Position numbers and translations under genes: made by a program. The notes below the pieces were generated by a model. It was not told the origin of the DNA and ran no database searches. It was given only the letters and a program-made list of their open reading frames with translations. Of a stretch of 12,761 nt of DNA, positions 1 to 6,892 are shown in pieces (the first letter of the stretch is position 1; each line of letters starts with the position of its first letter). This DNA comes from Thermomicrobiales bacterium. Its GTDB lineage: Bacteria; Chloroflexota; Chloroflexia; Thermomicrobiales; UBA6265. The stretch is from positions 1 to 12,761 of the forward strand of contig JAICJJ010000023.1 of NCBI GenBank assembly GCA_025928535.1, read 5' to 3'.

Positions 1-3000
1 GCTTGGCGCGCGAACGTTTGGCCGGCGCCGGCTCGGCTGCCCCGGCATCGGTTTGACGGCTCTTGCGCCGTGGTTTGGGCGCGCCATCGGCATCGCCGTC
101 TGGCGATCCGCCATAGGCCGGCTCCGCTTTGGCGGAGCGGCGGCGACGCCGAGGCGCGGGTTCTTCGGCCAGCGCTTCCGGCGGCACGTCGGGCAACGTT
201 ACCGGCGCGAAGCCGATCATCAGCGATTGCTCGACGATGTCGCGGCGGAGCATGCGCTCCGCGTCGGCCAGCGTTCGCCGCAACGGATGCTCCGGCTGGG
301 TGTCGGCCAGCATTTCCCGCACCTGCCGCATCAGGTCGATCGTCTTGTTGAAGGTCATCACGAGGTCGCCTTCGGACAATTCGATCGCCGCGCCGATGTC
401 GGCCATCGATTCGCCGAGGCACCAGGCGCGGGCCGCGCCGTAGAAATTCGGGTTGTGCCCTTCCGAGATGAACAATCCTTCGGCGCGCTCTTCGCCGAGC
501 ACCGCCTGCTCGACGTCTTCCAGTCGTCGCCGAGCCAGAATGAGCCGTTCCGGCAAGACGTAGCGGTTGGTGTACCGATAGTCGCGGTCGAACGAAAACC
601 ACGAAAAGACTTCGGCCAGGTCTTCCGGCGGCAGCAACTCGAGCGTGCCCCGATCGACCAGTTCGCAGAGGATCAGCCCGTCGTTGTCGAAGATTTCGGC
701 CAGCATGTCGGCCTTGGCGGTCGGATAGGATCGGTGCAGATAGCCGAAGCGGTGGAGCACGTTCCGGATGCCGCGAATGACGCCGCGAATCCGCTCTTCC
801 TCGGCGTCGATCTCGCGGCCGAGCACTTCTTCGATGCCGCGCCGTTCCTTGTCCAGCTTGTCGATGTCGGCCAGATAGTCGCGGTGTTCCTTCCGGCGCG
901 GGCAGGTGTGGCACGGATGCGTTTGCCGCGCCGACACCACGTCGGCGACTTGGCCTTTCGCCTCCGCGATCGAAATCGCCAGCGACGCCAATTCAGGCGC
1001 GACGCGCTCCCGCTCGCGCTCGCGGTGTCGGTCGGCCACGGCTTCGAGATCGGGCAAATCGAGCGATCCCACCTGCGCCCAGAGGGCATCGAGCTCCGCC
1101 TGCGACACGAGTTCGCGCGCGTCCGTGACCAGGTCGGGCGGCTCGATCAGCGCCGGCGGCAGTTCGACGGTCGCTTCGGCGAGGTGATCGATCCGCCGGT
1201 ATTCCGGCAGGAGCCCGATCTCGTGTCCGAACAGGAACCGCCCGACGCCGCCTTGCGCGCCCCGCCCGAGGAAAATGCCCCAGCCGAGTTCGCGCGCATG
1301 CGCCAGCAACCCAGGCCGCGCCGTGCGGAAGGCCCGACGCAGCGCCTGCCGCCCCGGCTCCGTCCAGGGCGTCGTGGCTTCCAGCGCCCGCATCGCTGTC
1401 GCCTGGTCTTGCTCCAGCCGTCGTTCCTTGCTCTGGGCGGCGGTCAGGGTGCGATTGATCCGGCGATACTCCTCGAGCAATTCGTCGCCGGCGTCGAGGC
1501 CGATCAGGCACCCTTGCGGAATCTCCTCGATCTCCTTGCCGACCGCGATGATGTCGTCTTCGAGATCGCGAATCCGCTGGGCGCTCTGGAACTGGGCCAG
1601 GCTTTGCTGGAGCATCGCCCGCACGCGTTCGCCGTGCGGGGGGTCCCAGAGGTTGAGCACGGTGTTGTAGCGGATGGCGAACGCCGACCGGACCGGATGC
1701 AATTCGCCGGTCGCGATATCGAGCGTTTCGCGAAAGGTGAACCAGGGCGAATAGGGCACGACGACATGGCCGAAGCGGTCCATGCCGCGCCGGCCGGCCC
1801 GCCCCGCCATCTGCTGAAATTCGTTCGGAATCAATGCCCGTCGCCGCCGCCCGTCCCATTTGCTCATCCGGCCGACGACGACCGTCCGCGCCGGCATGTT
1901 GACGCCAAGCGCCAGCGTGTCGGTCGCGAAGACGACTTCCATCAGCCCGCGCCCGAACAGCACCTCGACCAGTTGCTTCAGGATCGGCAGCAAGCCGGCG
2001 TGATGAAAGCCGATCCCCTTGCGCGCCAGCGCGACGATGGTCCGCACCTGCTCGAGTTCGCGGTCTTCCGGCCGCATCGCCGCCAGAATCGCGTCGATGG
2101 TTTGATCGATCAGATCGACCTGACGAGGCGTGACCAGATTCGGCCGCATCATCGCCAGCCGCTCGGCGTATTGCTGGCAATCGTTGCGGCTGAACAGAAA
2201 ATAGATCGCCGGCAGCATGTCGTTCGCCGCCAACGCGTCGACGATTTCGCGCGGTTGCGGCTCGTCCATCTCCGGCGTCGCCCGCTCGGCCGGCCGCCGG
2301 CCGAACGAGCCGCGCGCCGCCTGCCGTCGCAATTCGCCGCCGGTGTGCGGAAAATCCTTGACCAGCGCGCCGGTGTGGTCGACCGCCAGATGCAATTTGC
2401 CATCGACGAAATAGTGCAGGTCGAGCGGCACCGCCCGCTCGTCGTGGGTGATCAGGCGGATCGGCCGGTGGGTGCGGCCGATCCAGGCGGCGATTTCGTC
2501 GGCGTTGTTGACCGTCGCCGACAGGCAGATCAACTGCACGTGATCCGGGCAGAGGATGATCGATTCTTCCCAGGTCGTTCCCCGCTCGGGATCGGCCAGA
2601 TAGTGGATTTCGTCGAAAATGACGCAATCGACGTGGTCGAGATCCCACGGCGTCTGCAGAAGCATGTTGCGGAGAACTTCGGTCGTCATCACCACGACGC
2701 GCGCGTCGCGGTTTTCCGAAACGTCGCCCGTCAGCAACCCGACCTCATCGCCGTAGATCGCGCGCAGATCGCGATATTTCTGATTCGACAGCGCCTTGAT
2801 CGGCGTGGTGTAGAGCACCCGCCCGGTTCGTTTGAACGCTTCGTAAATGCCGAATTCGGCGATGACCGTCTTGCCGGTGCCGGTCGGCGCCGCGACGAGC
2901 ACCGAATCGCCGGCGAGAAACGCGCGCATCGCCTGCCGCTGAAACGCGTCGAGCGGAAAGGGATAGAGCGCGGCGAATTGATCGATGTCCGCTTCGACCT

Positions 3001-3196
3001 GGGGATCGAGCGCGATCGGCTCGGTTTCGACGGCGGCGAAACGGCGGCGAGCGCGGTCGCGGGTCCTCGCCTTGCCGTCGTCCGGCGTCGGCGGCGACAA
3101 GACGGCGGCGGGAACGGACGCGGCGCCATCGCGGGCGGGACGTGAAGCACGGGATCGAGACGCCGTGCGCCGATTCGGACTCAACGCGGTGTTCAT
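1..3196 (-). CDS. Ski2-like DExH-box RNA helicase, HelY/Mtr4-type (3' end cut by window)
   Basis: An ATP-dependent superfamily 2 helicase, probably cytoplasmic and acting on RNA. The minus frame is open from ATG 3196 to the window edge: 1065 codons with no stop seen. Visible motifs are a Q-motif-like LDAFQRQA (82-89), Walker A APTGTGKT (103-110), TTPIKALSNQK (130-140), the DEIH box (195-198), SAT (226-228), a helicase C domain with GLLPILKQLVE and DTLALGVNMPARTV, and motif VI QQMAGRAGRRG (461-471). A CHTC pair (C762, C765) precedes a charged helical segment, and a DSHCT-like C-terminal domain runs from about 820 to 985, which places it with actinobacterial HelY and eukaryotic Ski2/Mtr4. Mycobacterial HelY is about 900 residues, so this protein is longer: it has a basic N-terminal extension (about 70 residues) and an Arg/Lys/Pro/Ala-rich tail from about 1004 to the edge. 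An in-frame stop at 3236-3238 bounds the start upstream; the ribosome binding site is weak. The family is certain, the RNA substrate is not known. Confidence 0.93.
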   Translation of the reverse strand, partial: MNTALSPNRRTASRSRASRPARDGAASVPAAVLSPPTPDDGKARTRDRARRRFAAVETEPIALDPQVEADIDQFAALYPFPLDAFQRQAMRAFLAGDSVLVAAPTGTGKTVIAEFGIYEAFKRTGRVLYTTPIKALSNQKYRDLRAIYGDEVGLLTGDVSENRDARVVVMTTEVLRNMLLQTPWDLDHVDCVIFDEIHYLADPERGTTWEESIILCPDHVQLICLSATVNNADEIAAWIGRTHRPIRLITHDERAVPLDLHYFVDGKLHLAVDHTGALVKDFPHTGGELRRQAARGSFGRRPAERATPEMDEPQPREIVDALAANDMLPAIYFLFSRNDCQQYAERLAMMRPNLVTPRQVDLIDQTIDAILAAMRPEDRELEQVRTIVALARKGIGFHHAGLLPILKQLVEVLFGRGLMEVVFATDTLALGVNMPARTVVVGRMSKWDGRRRRALIPNEFQQMAGRAGRRGMDRFGHVVVPYSPWFTFRETLDIATGELHPVRSAFAIRYNTVLNLWDPPHGERVRAMLQQSLAQFQSAQRIRDLEDDIIAVGKEIEEIPQGCLIGLDAGDELLEEYRRINRTLTAAQSKERRLEQDQATAMRALEATTPWTEPGRQALRRAFRTARPGLLAHARELGWGIFLGRGAQGGVGRFLFGHEIGLLPEYRRIDHLAEATVELPPALIEPPDLVTDARELVSQAELDALWAQVGSLDLPDLEAVADRHRERERERVAPELASLAISIAEAKGQVADVVSARQTHPCHTCPRRKEHRDYLADIDKLDKERRGIEEVLGREIDAEEERIRGVIRGIRNVLHRFGYLHRSYPTAKADMLAEIFDNDGLILCELVDRGTLELLPPEDLAEVFSWFSFDRDYRYTNRYVLPERLILARRRLEDVEQAVLGEERAEGLFISEGHNPNFYGAARAWCLGESMADIGAAIELSEGDLVMTFNKTIDLMRQVREMLADTQPEHPLRRTLADAERMLRRDIVEQSLMIGFAPVTLPDVPPEALAEEPAPRRRRRSAKAEPAYGGSPDGDADGAPKPRRKSRQTDAGAAEPAPAKRSRAK

Positions 3197-3232
3197 CCTG
3201 ATGACAAGGGTCGAACGGCCTTCAACCTGTGA

Positions 3233-3238
3233 AGTTTA
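3233..3238 (-). promoter_or_regulatory. Candidate -10 element (TAAACT) for the helicase gene
   Basis: On the minus strand TAAACT lies 36 nt before the helicase ATG in an otherwise G/C-rich gap. It matches the TAnnnT pattern seen upstream of several other genes here. I see no convincing -35 hexamer 16-18 nt upstream, so this is a weak call. Confidence 0.25.
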
Positions 3239-3279
3239 CGCATTCCGGCCATTTGGCGCCGGAGTGCCCTCACCCCCGA

Positions 3280-3307
3280 CCCCTCTCCCATTGCGATGGG
3301 CGAGGGG
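3280..3307. repeat. Left inner hairpin of the palindromic element
   Basis: Arms 3280-3291 and 3296-3307 pair at 11 of 12 positions around a 4-nt loop (TGCG). The stem starts CCCCTCTCCC. On the minus strand it lies just downstream of the small membrane protein gene and could protect or end that transcript, but there is no T-tract. Confidence 0.75.
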
Positions 3308-3350
3308 AGCACGACCTGAGTACGACCTCTATCCGCCGCAGCGGCCGTCT

Positions 3351-3378
3351 CCCCTCTCCTGCCGCAGCGGGAGAGGGG
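3351..3378. repeat. Right inner hairpin of the palindromic element
   Basis: Arms 3351-3362 and 3367-3378 pair at 11 of 12 positions around a 4-nt loop (CGCA). Stem sequence and geometry mirror the left hairpin, which makes the pair look like a designed unit rather than chance. Confidence 0.75.
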
Positions 3379-3408
3379 CCGGGGGTGAGGGAACGCCCGC
3401 AACGGCAT

Positions 3409-3669
3409 TCACGCAATGTGTCGGATCACGATGACGGCGACGCAGATCGCCGCGAAAAGGAGATCGACCGCCACGAAGACGCGCAATCGGCCGCGGCGGA
3501 CCGGGTCCAGATCACGCGATCCGTCGAACCCGAGCCACGCCACCACCGCAAGCGCCGCCGCGGCCACGAAGAGCCCGGCGTCAAGCCCCGCGTACAACGC
3601 CAGAAACGGCGAGGCCAGGATCGCGCCGGCCGGCAAACAGCCTGATCGCCACCGCGTTCCCGACGTCAT
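3409..3669 (-). CDS. Small hypothetical integral membrane protein (86 aa)
   Basis: I do not recognise a family. The protein is 86 residues, strongly hydrophobic, with likely membrane segments at about 12-28, 31-48 and 64-82. A short basic N-terminus (TRWRS) precedes the first, and a polar linker with an Arg-rich stretch (DPVRRGRLR, 55-63) lies between the second and third, suggesting that this linker faces the cytoplasm. The reading frame continues open far upstream, but ATG 3669 is chosen because a strong Shine-Dalgarno sequence lies 5 nt before it and because the upstream part is antisense to the well-supported propeller gene. It is divergent from that gene across a 75-bp gap, and its stop lies about 18 bp from the palindromic element. 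A small membrane accessory protein is plausible; function unknown. Confidence 0.72.
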   Translation of the reverse strand: MTSGTRWRSGCLPAGAILASPFLALYAGLDAGLFVAAAALAVVAWLGFDGSRDLDPVRRGRLRVFVAVDLLFAAICVAVIVIRHIA

Positions 3670-3671
3670 GC

Positions 3672-3680
3672 TCACCTCCC
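3672..3680 (-). promoter_or_regulatory. Strong ribosome binding site fixing the 86-aa protein start
   Basis: Minus-strand GGGAGGTGA, 5 nt from GGAGG to ATG 3669. It decides the start of the small membrane protein against the much longer open frame that continues upstream. Confidence 0.75.
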
Positions 3681-3697
3681 CCTGCCGCCTCGGGGTG

Positions 3698-3704
3698 TAC
3701 GATA
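3698..3704. promoter_or_regulatory. Candidate divergent -10 region
   Basis: TACGAT on the plus strand (3698-3703) and TATCGT on the minus strand (3704-3699) overlap in the 75-bp gap between two divergent starts, about 41 and 29 nt from the respective ATGs. This is the only A/T-containing island in the gap. No clear -35 box is seen for either direction. Confidence 0.25.
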
Positions 3705-3744
3705 CCCGAGCGGCCGACGCGGGTCGGTTCGACCGGAGTTCGCG

Positions 3745-5451
3745 ATGTTTTGCACCATCTGCGCCGCCCGCAACGTCCCTGGGGCCGGAATCTGCGTCGC
3801 TTGCGGCGCCTCGATGCGGCCCACCGCCGCTGGCCAGCAACCACTCGAAATGCAGGTCCCGGCAACGACCACGCGCCGCCACGGCTTGTTGCGGGCGCTC
3901 TATGCGCTGCCAATCCTCGCCGTGATCGTCCTCACAGGAGCCGGCCTGATGCTCTGGCAGGCGCGCCAATCTGCGCTGGCCGCCGCCTACGCGCGCGGCG
4001 CCGCCGCGGCCGCGATTCATGACTTTCCGGACGCGATCGCCGCCTTCACGGAGGCGGGCGAGTGGCGCGACGCGCCCGACCGCAGGGCCGCGGCGACCGC
4101 CGCGCTGGCGCCATTTCGGACAGCGGCGCAAGATGGCCTCGCCGCGCTCGACGGCGGCGACTTCCAGCGGGCGTCGCAATTGCTGCTGCCGGTCGCCCGC
4201 GTCTTGCCGTCGTACGACGACGCCGCGGCGCGCCTCGCCGATGCGCGCACGGGGCACGCCCGCGACCTCGCCAATGCGCTGACGGCGGCGCAAAGCCGGC
4301 ACGATTGGATCGCCGCCGAATCGACGCTTCGTTCGCTCGTGGCGACCGGCGCAAAGGGCGACCCCGCTGGCCAACTCGCGGCGATGCAACGCCAGCATGG
4401 CCCGCTCGTCCTCGGCCGCGACCACGGCCTCTGGCTGGCCGGCCTCGACGGCGCCGACGACAAGTTGATCACCAACCACGCGCCCGTCGTCTGGCCGACC
4501 TGGAGTCCCGACGGCTCCCGCATCGCCTTTCTCACCTACGATCCGGACGATCCGTCGGGCAACATTTCGCTCTGCCTGGTCAATGTCGACGGATCGGATT
4601 TCCGGACCCTGGTCGGGCGGATCTCGGCGCACGCGCCGCCGGCCTGGAGTCCGGACGGCAAGCGCATCGCCTACACCAGTTTCGCCGCCTACGACTCCGT
4701 GACGGATGAAGGTCCGATTTCCGTCCGGTATTACGATCTCGCGCTCGATCGCGAAGTCGACGTCAGCGGCGATCGGTTTTCGCTCGCGTTCAACCCCGCC
4801 TGGTCGCCCGATGGCGCGCGGCTCGCGTTCGTCGCCAAGGATCGCGCCACCGGCGAACGGCCGCAGGAAGCGTCAGGCGACGTGATGGTCGCGCGAGTCG
4901 GCGCCGCCGGGATCGCCAACGTGACCGACGGCCGGGTGCGCGACGTCTGGAGCGTCGCCTGGAACCCGATCGCCGACCAGATGCTCGTCTACAGCCTGTT
5001 CGGCCAGGCCTGGTACGAACCGCCGACGACGGCGATTCGCCTGCTCGATCCGCGCACCGGCGATTTGCGCGTCATCGACCGGGGGGAACAATCGCTCGGC
5101 ATGCCGCAGTGGAGCCCGGACGGCGCCGCCTTCGCCTACACCCGGGGCGACCACACCCTGGTGATCGACCGTGGCGACGCGACGCGGGCGCTGACGCTCC
5201 AATCCGACCTCTCGGGCGATCTCACCTGGTCGCCCGACAGCCAGGCGCTGCTGGCGCTGCCGGTGGACGCGACGCAACCGACCGAGATGGTCGAACTCGA
5301 TCGCGGCGCCGCGGTTCGACCGTTGTCGCTCGTCTATGATGCCGACCGTCCGTTTTACGCGCCGCCGGAGTGGGCGCCGTCCACGCCCGATCCGCCGTCG
5401 GGAGCGCCGTCGATTTCCGGCGCGGGTCTCGATCCGGTCAGCCGGCCTTGA
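3745..5451 (+). CDS. Membrane-anchored zinc-ribbon / TolB-like beta-propeller protein
   Basis: A 568-residue protein of mixed architecture. Residues 1-22 form a zinc ribbon with two CxxC pairs (C3/C6, C17/C20). A linker follows, then one transmembrane helix at about 51-71 after a basic RRHGLLR stretch, an Ala-rich helical region (75-215) that resembles degenerate TPR repeats, and a C-terminal propeller (about 220-540). The propeller has PD40/TolB-type blade signatures: WSPDG at 253, 301, 353 and 456, WSPDS at 495 and a degenerate WNPIA at 406, giving about six blades. Topology inference: ribbon in the cytoplasm, helical region and propeller outside. Such proteins are usually scaffolds or ligand-binding surfaces without catalysis; I cannot assign a partner. 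The start is supported by GGAG 6 nt upstream. The stop lies 20 bp before the methyltransferase, suggesting co-transcription. The tail after 545 is Pro/Ser-rich. Confidence 0.9.
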   Translation: MFCTICAARNVPGAGICVACGASMRPTAAGQQPLEMQVPATTTRRHGLLRALYALPILAVIVLTGAGLMLWQARQSALAAAYARGAAAAAIHDFPDAIAAFTEAGEWRDAPDRRAAATAALAPFRTAAQDGLAALDGGDFQRASQLLLPVARVLPSYDDAAARLADARTGHARDLANALTAAQSRHDWIAAESTLRSLVATGAKGDPAGQLAAMQRQHGPLVLGRDHGLWLAGLDGADDKLITNHAPVVWPTWSPDGSRIAFLTYDPDDPSGNISLCLVNVDGSDFRTLVGRISAHAPPAWSPDGKRIAYTSFAAYDSVTDEGPISVRYYDLALDREVDVSGDRFSLAFNPAWSPDGARLAFVAKDRATGERPQEASGDVMVARVGAAGIANVTDGRVRDVWSVAWNPIADQMLVYSLFGQAWYEPPTTAIRLLDPRTGDLRVIDRGEQSLGMPQWSPDGAAFAYTRGDHTLVIDRGDATRALTLQSDLSGDLTWSPDSQALLALPVDATQPTEMVELDRGAAVRPLSLVYDADRPFYAPPEWAPSTPDPPSGAPSISGAGLDPVSRP

Positions 5452-5471
5452 TTCGAACCAGGGAGCAGCGC

Positions 5472-6287
5472 ATGTCGGTTCAGCCGCCCAGCCCGTCGAA
5501 AGAGTGGGACGCCGCCACGTATCATCGCGTCTCGAATCCGCATGTCGCGTGGGGCACGCGAGTGCTGGCCCGGTTGCCGTTGCGTGGCGACGAAACGGTG
5601 CTCGACGCCGGCTGCGGCACCGGCCGCCTGACCGAAGACTTGCTCGAGCGATTGCCGCGGGGCCGCGTCATCGCGGTCGATCGCTCGCGCAACATGCTCG
5701 AACGGGCGGCGGCCCATCTGACGCCGAAATATGGCGACCGCATCACCTTGCTCGAAGGCGACCTGTTGCAACGGCAGGTCGACGAGCCGGTCGACGCCAT
5801 CTTCAGCACCGCCACCTTTCACTGGATCGGCGATCACGATGCGCTGTTTCGCATGCTGAACGATCAGTTGCGCCCCGGCGGTCGCCTCGTCGCTCAATGC
5901 GGCGGCGGCCCGAACCTGACGCAGCTGCGAGAGCGCATGGACCGGATCGCGCAGGACGAGCCGTATCGCAGCGCGTTCGGCGGCTGGAGCGGCCCCTGGC
6001 ATTTCGCCAATCCGCCCGACACGGCCCGCCGGCTCGCCGCCGCTGGTTTCACCGAAATCGACACCGAGCTTGAATATGCCCCGGCGACGATGGAATCGCC
6101 GGAAGCATATCGGGAATTCTTGCGGACGGTCATCCTGCATCCGTATCTGGAGCGCCTCACGCGGGAGGAAGATCGCGACCGGCTCCTCGATCGCCTGACC
6201 GAAATCGCGACCGACGACGAGCCGGCGCTCACGTTCGATTACTGGCGGCTCAACATGTCGGCGCGGCGGCCGCCGGAGTCCTGGTAG
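5472..6287 (+). CDS. Class I SAM-dependent methyltransferase, trans-aconitate methyltransferase-like
   Basis: A 271-residue cytosolic Rossmann-fold methyltransferase. Motif I is VLDAGCGTGRLT (43-54), the ribose-binding acid is D70 in VIAVDRS, motif II is near EGDLLQ (95-100), a Tam-like FSTATFHWIGDH lies at 111-122 and motif III/IV LRPGGRLVAQCGGG at 133-146. The N-terminal WDAATYHRVSNP and the C-terminal helical part fit the Tam/Methyltransf_11-25 group, which methylates small acids or related metabolites; the true substrate is not readable. ATG 5472 follows a GGGAG site by 6 nt; the frame is open further upstream but that part overlaps the propeller gene. The stop codon TAG abuts the ATG of tsaE with no bases between, so translation of the two genes is probably coupled. 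Confidence 0.88.
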   Translation: MSVQPPSPSKEWDAATYHRVSNPHVAWGTRVLARLPLRGDETVLDAGCGTGRLTEDLLERLPRGRVIAVDRSRNMLERAAAHLTPKYGDRITLLEGDLLQRQVDEPVDAIFSTATFHWIGDHDALFRMLNDQLRPGGRLVAQCGGGPNLTQLRERMDRIAQDEPYRSAFGGWSGPWHFANPPDTARRLAAAGFTEIDTELEYAPATMESPEAYREFLRTVILHPYLERLTREEDRDRLLDRLTEIATDDEPALTFDYWRLNMSARRPPESW

Positions 6288-6830
6288 ATGCCAGACCGCG
6301 GCACGTTCGCCGCGCCCGTCACGCTGGTCAGCCACAGTCCGGACGAGACGCGCGACATCGCCCGGCGCGTGGCCCGGCTGCTTCGGCCCGGCGACGTCGT
6401 CTTGTTGCATGGCGATCTCGGCGCCGGCAAGACGACCTTCGCCCAAGGCCTTGGCGCGGCGCTCGGCGTGACCGATTTCGTCCAGAGCCCGACCTTCACG
6501 CTGGTCAACGACTACGCCGCGGCGGTAAATCCGGTCGGCATCGCCGTCGTCCACCACCTCGATCTCTATCGGCTGGCCGGCGACGGCGACCTCGACAGCA
6601 TCGGCTACGATGCCTACCTCGCGCCGGATGATGGCGTCAGCCTGGTCGAATGGCCCGAACGGGCGCCGGGGCGGCTGCCCGCGCGGGGCCTGCTCGTCAC
6701 GTTCGATTTCGTTGCGGACGGCCGCTCGATCGCCGTCGCCTCGATCGCCGCCGACGAACTGGCGGATCAGGTCGCGGAATCCCTGCGCGATATCCCACAG
6801 GATGATGAGATCAAGACGAACGCTTCCTGA
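6288..6830 (+). CDS. tsaE: TsaE, P-loop ATPase of tRNA t6A biosynthesis
   Basis: TsaE binds the TsaB-TsaD dimer and uses ATP hydrolysis to keep the threonylcarbamoyl transferase turning over. The 180-residue protein shows Walker A GDLGAGKTT (42-50), the family switch segment SPTFTLVNDY (67-76), HLDLYRL (90-96) and LVEWPER (119-125) with the conserved Trp122. It is slightly longer than the usual 150 or so residues because of a short N-terminal leader and a polar C-terminal tail from about 155. ATG 6288 directly follows the TAG of the methyltransferase gene; GGAG at 6275-6278 lies inside that gene, 9 nt upstream. It heads the tsaE-tsaB-rimI-tsaD order common in bacteria. Identification is secure. 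Confidence 0.95.
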   Translation: MPDRGTFAAPVTLVSHSPDETRDIARRVARLLRPGDVVLLHGDLGAGKTTFAQGLGAALGVTDFVQSPTFTLVNDYAAAVNPVGIAVVHHLDLYRLAGDGDLDSIGYDAYLAPDDGVSLVEWPERAPGRLPARGLLVTFDFVADGRSIAVASIAADELADQVAESLRDIPQDDEIKTNAS

Positions 6831-6838
6831 CGATCGGC

Positions 6839-6844
6839 TACACT
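6839..6844 (+). promoter_or_regulatory. Candidate -10 element (TACACT) before tsaB
   Basis: TACACT sits in ATCGGCTACACT (6833-6844), which resembles ATCGGCTATAGT before the c-di-AMP receptor gene. It lies 48 nt before the tsaB ATG. No -35 box is evident. If real, tsaB can be transcribed separately from tsaE. Confidence 0.3.
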
Positions 6845-6892
6845 CGCCCGGCCGAATCGGGCCAATGACCTTTCGCCTCTGGAAGACCGCGC

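Larger units (their letters stand above)
3267..3391. repeat. Nested palindromic repeat (REP/BIME-like interspersed element)
   Basis: The outer arms 3267-3289 and 3369-3391 are reverse complements at 22 of 23 positions; the one difference is T/C, which allows a G-U pair in RNA. They are runs of CCCTCACCCCC and CCCCTCTCCC type. Each end also contains its own hairpin, so the element can fold either as two small stem-loops or as one long stem. It lies in the 212-bp gap between two minus-strand genes, the helicase start (3196) and the small membrane protein stop (3409). Similar CCCTCACCCCC...GGGGGTGAGGG palindromes occur as dispersed non-coding repeats in many G/C-rich bacteria. That it is multicopy here is an inference from type; only one complete copy is visible. 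Confidence 0.8.

Noticed and set aside
53..3145. An open plus-strand frame of about 1030 codons opposite the helicase
   Set aside because: Its translation is Arg/Ala/Asp-rich with no recognisable motif, while the opposite strand encodes every helicase motif in one frame. Long antisense frames are expected in G/C-rich genes with GC-biased third codon positions.
3670..4632. Upstream extension of the small membrane protein into a 407-codon frame
   Set aside because: The extension is antisense to the propeller gene, is charged and motif-free, and a strong ribosome binding site precedes the internal ATG 3669.
5355..6557. A minus-strand open frame of 400 codons opposite the methyltransferase and tsaE
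   Set aside because: Both plus-strand proteins have intact catalytic motifs; the antisense translation is compositionally biased and motif-free.
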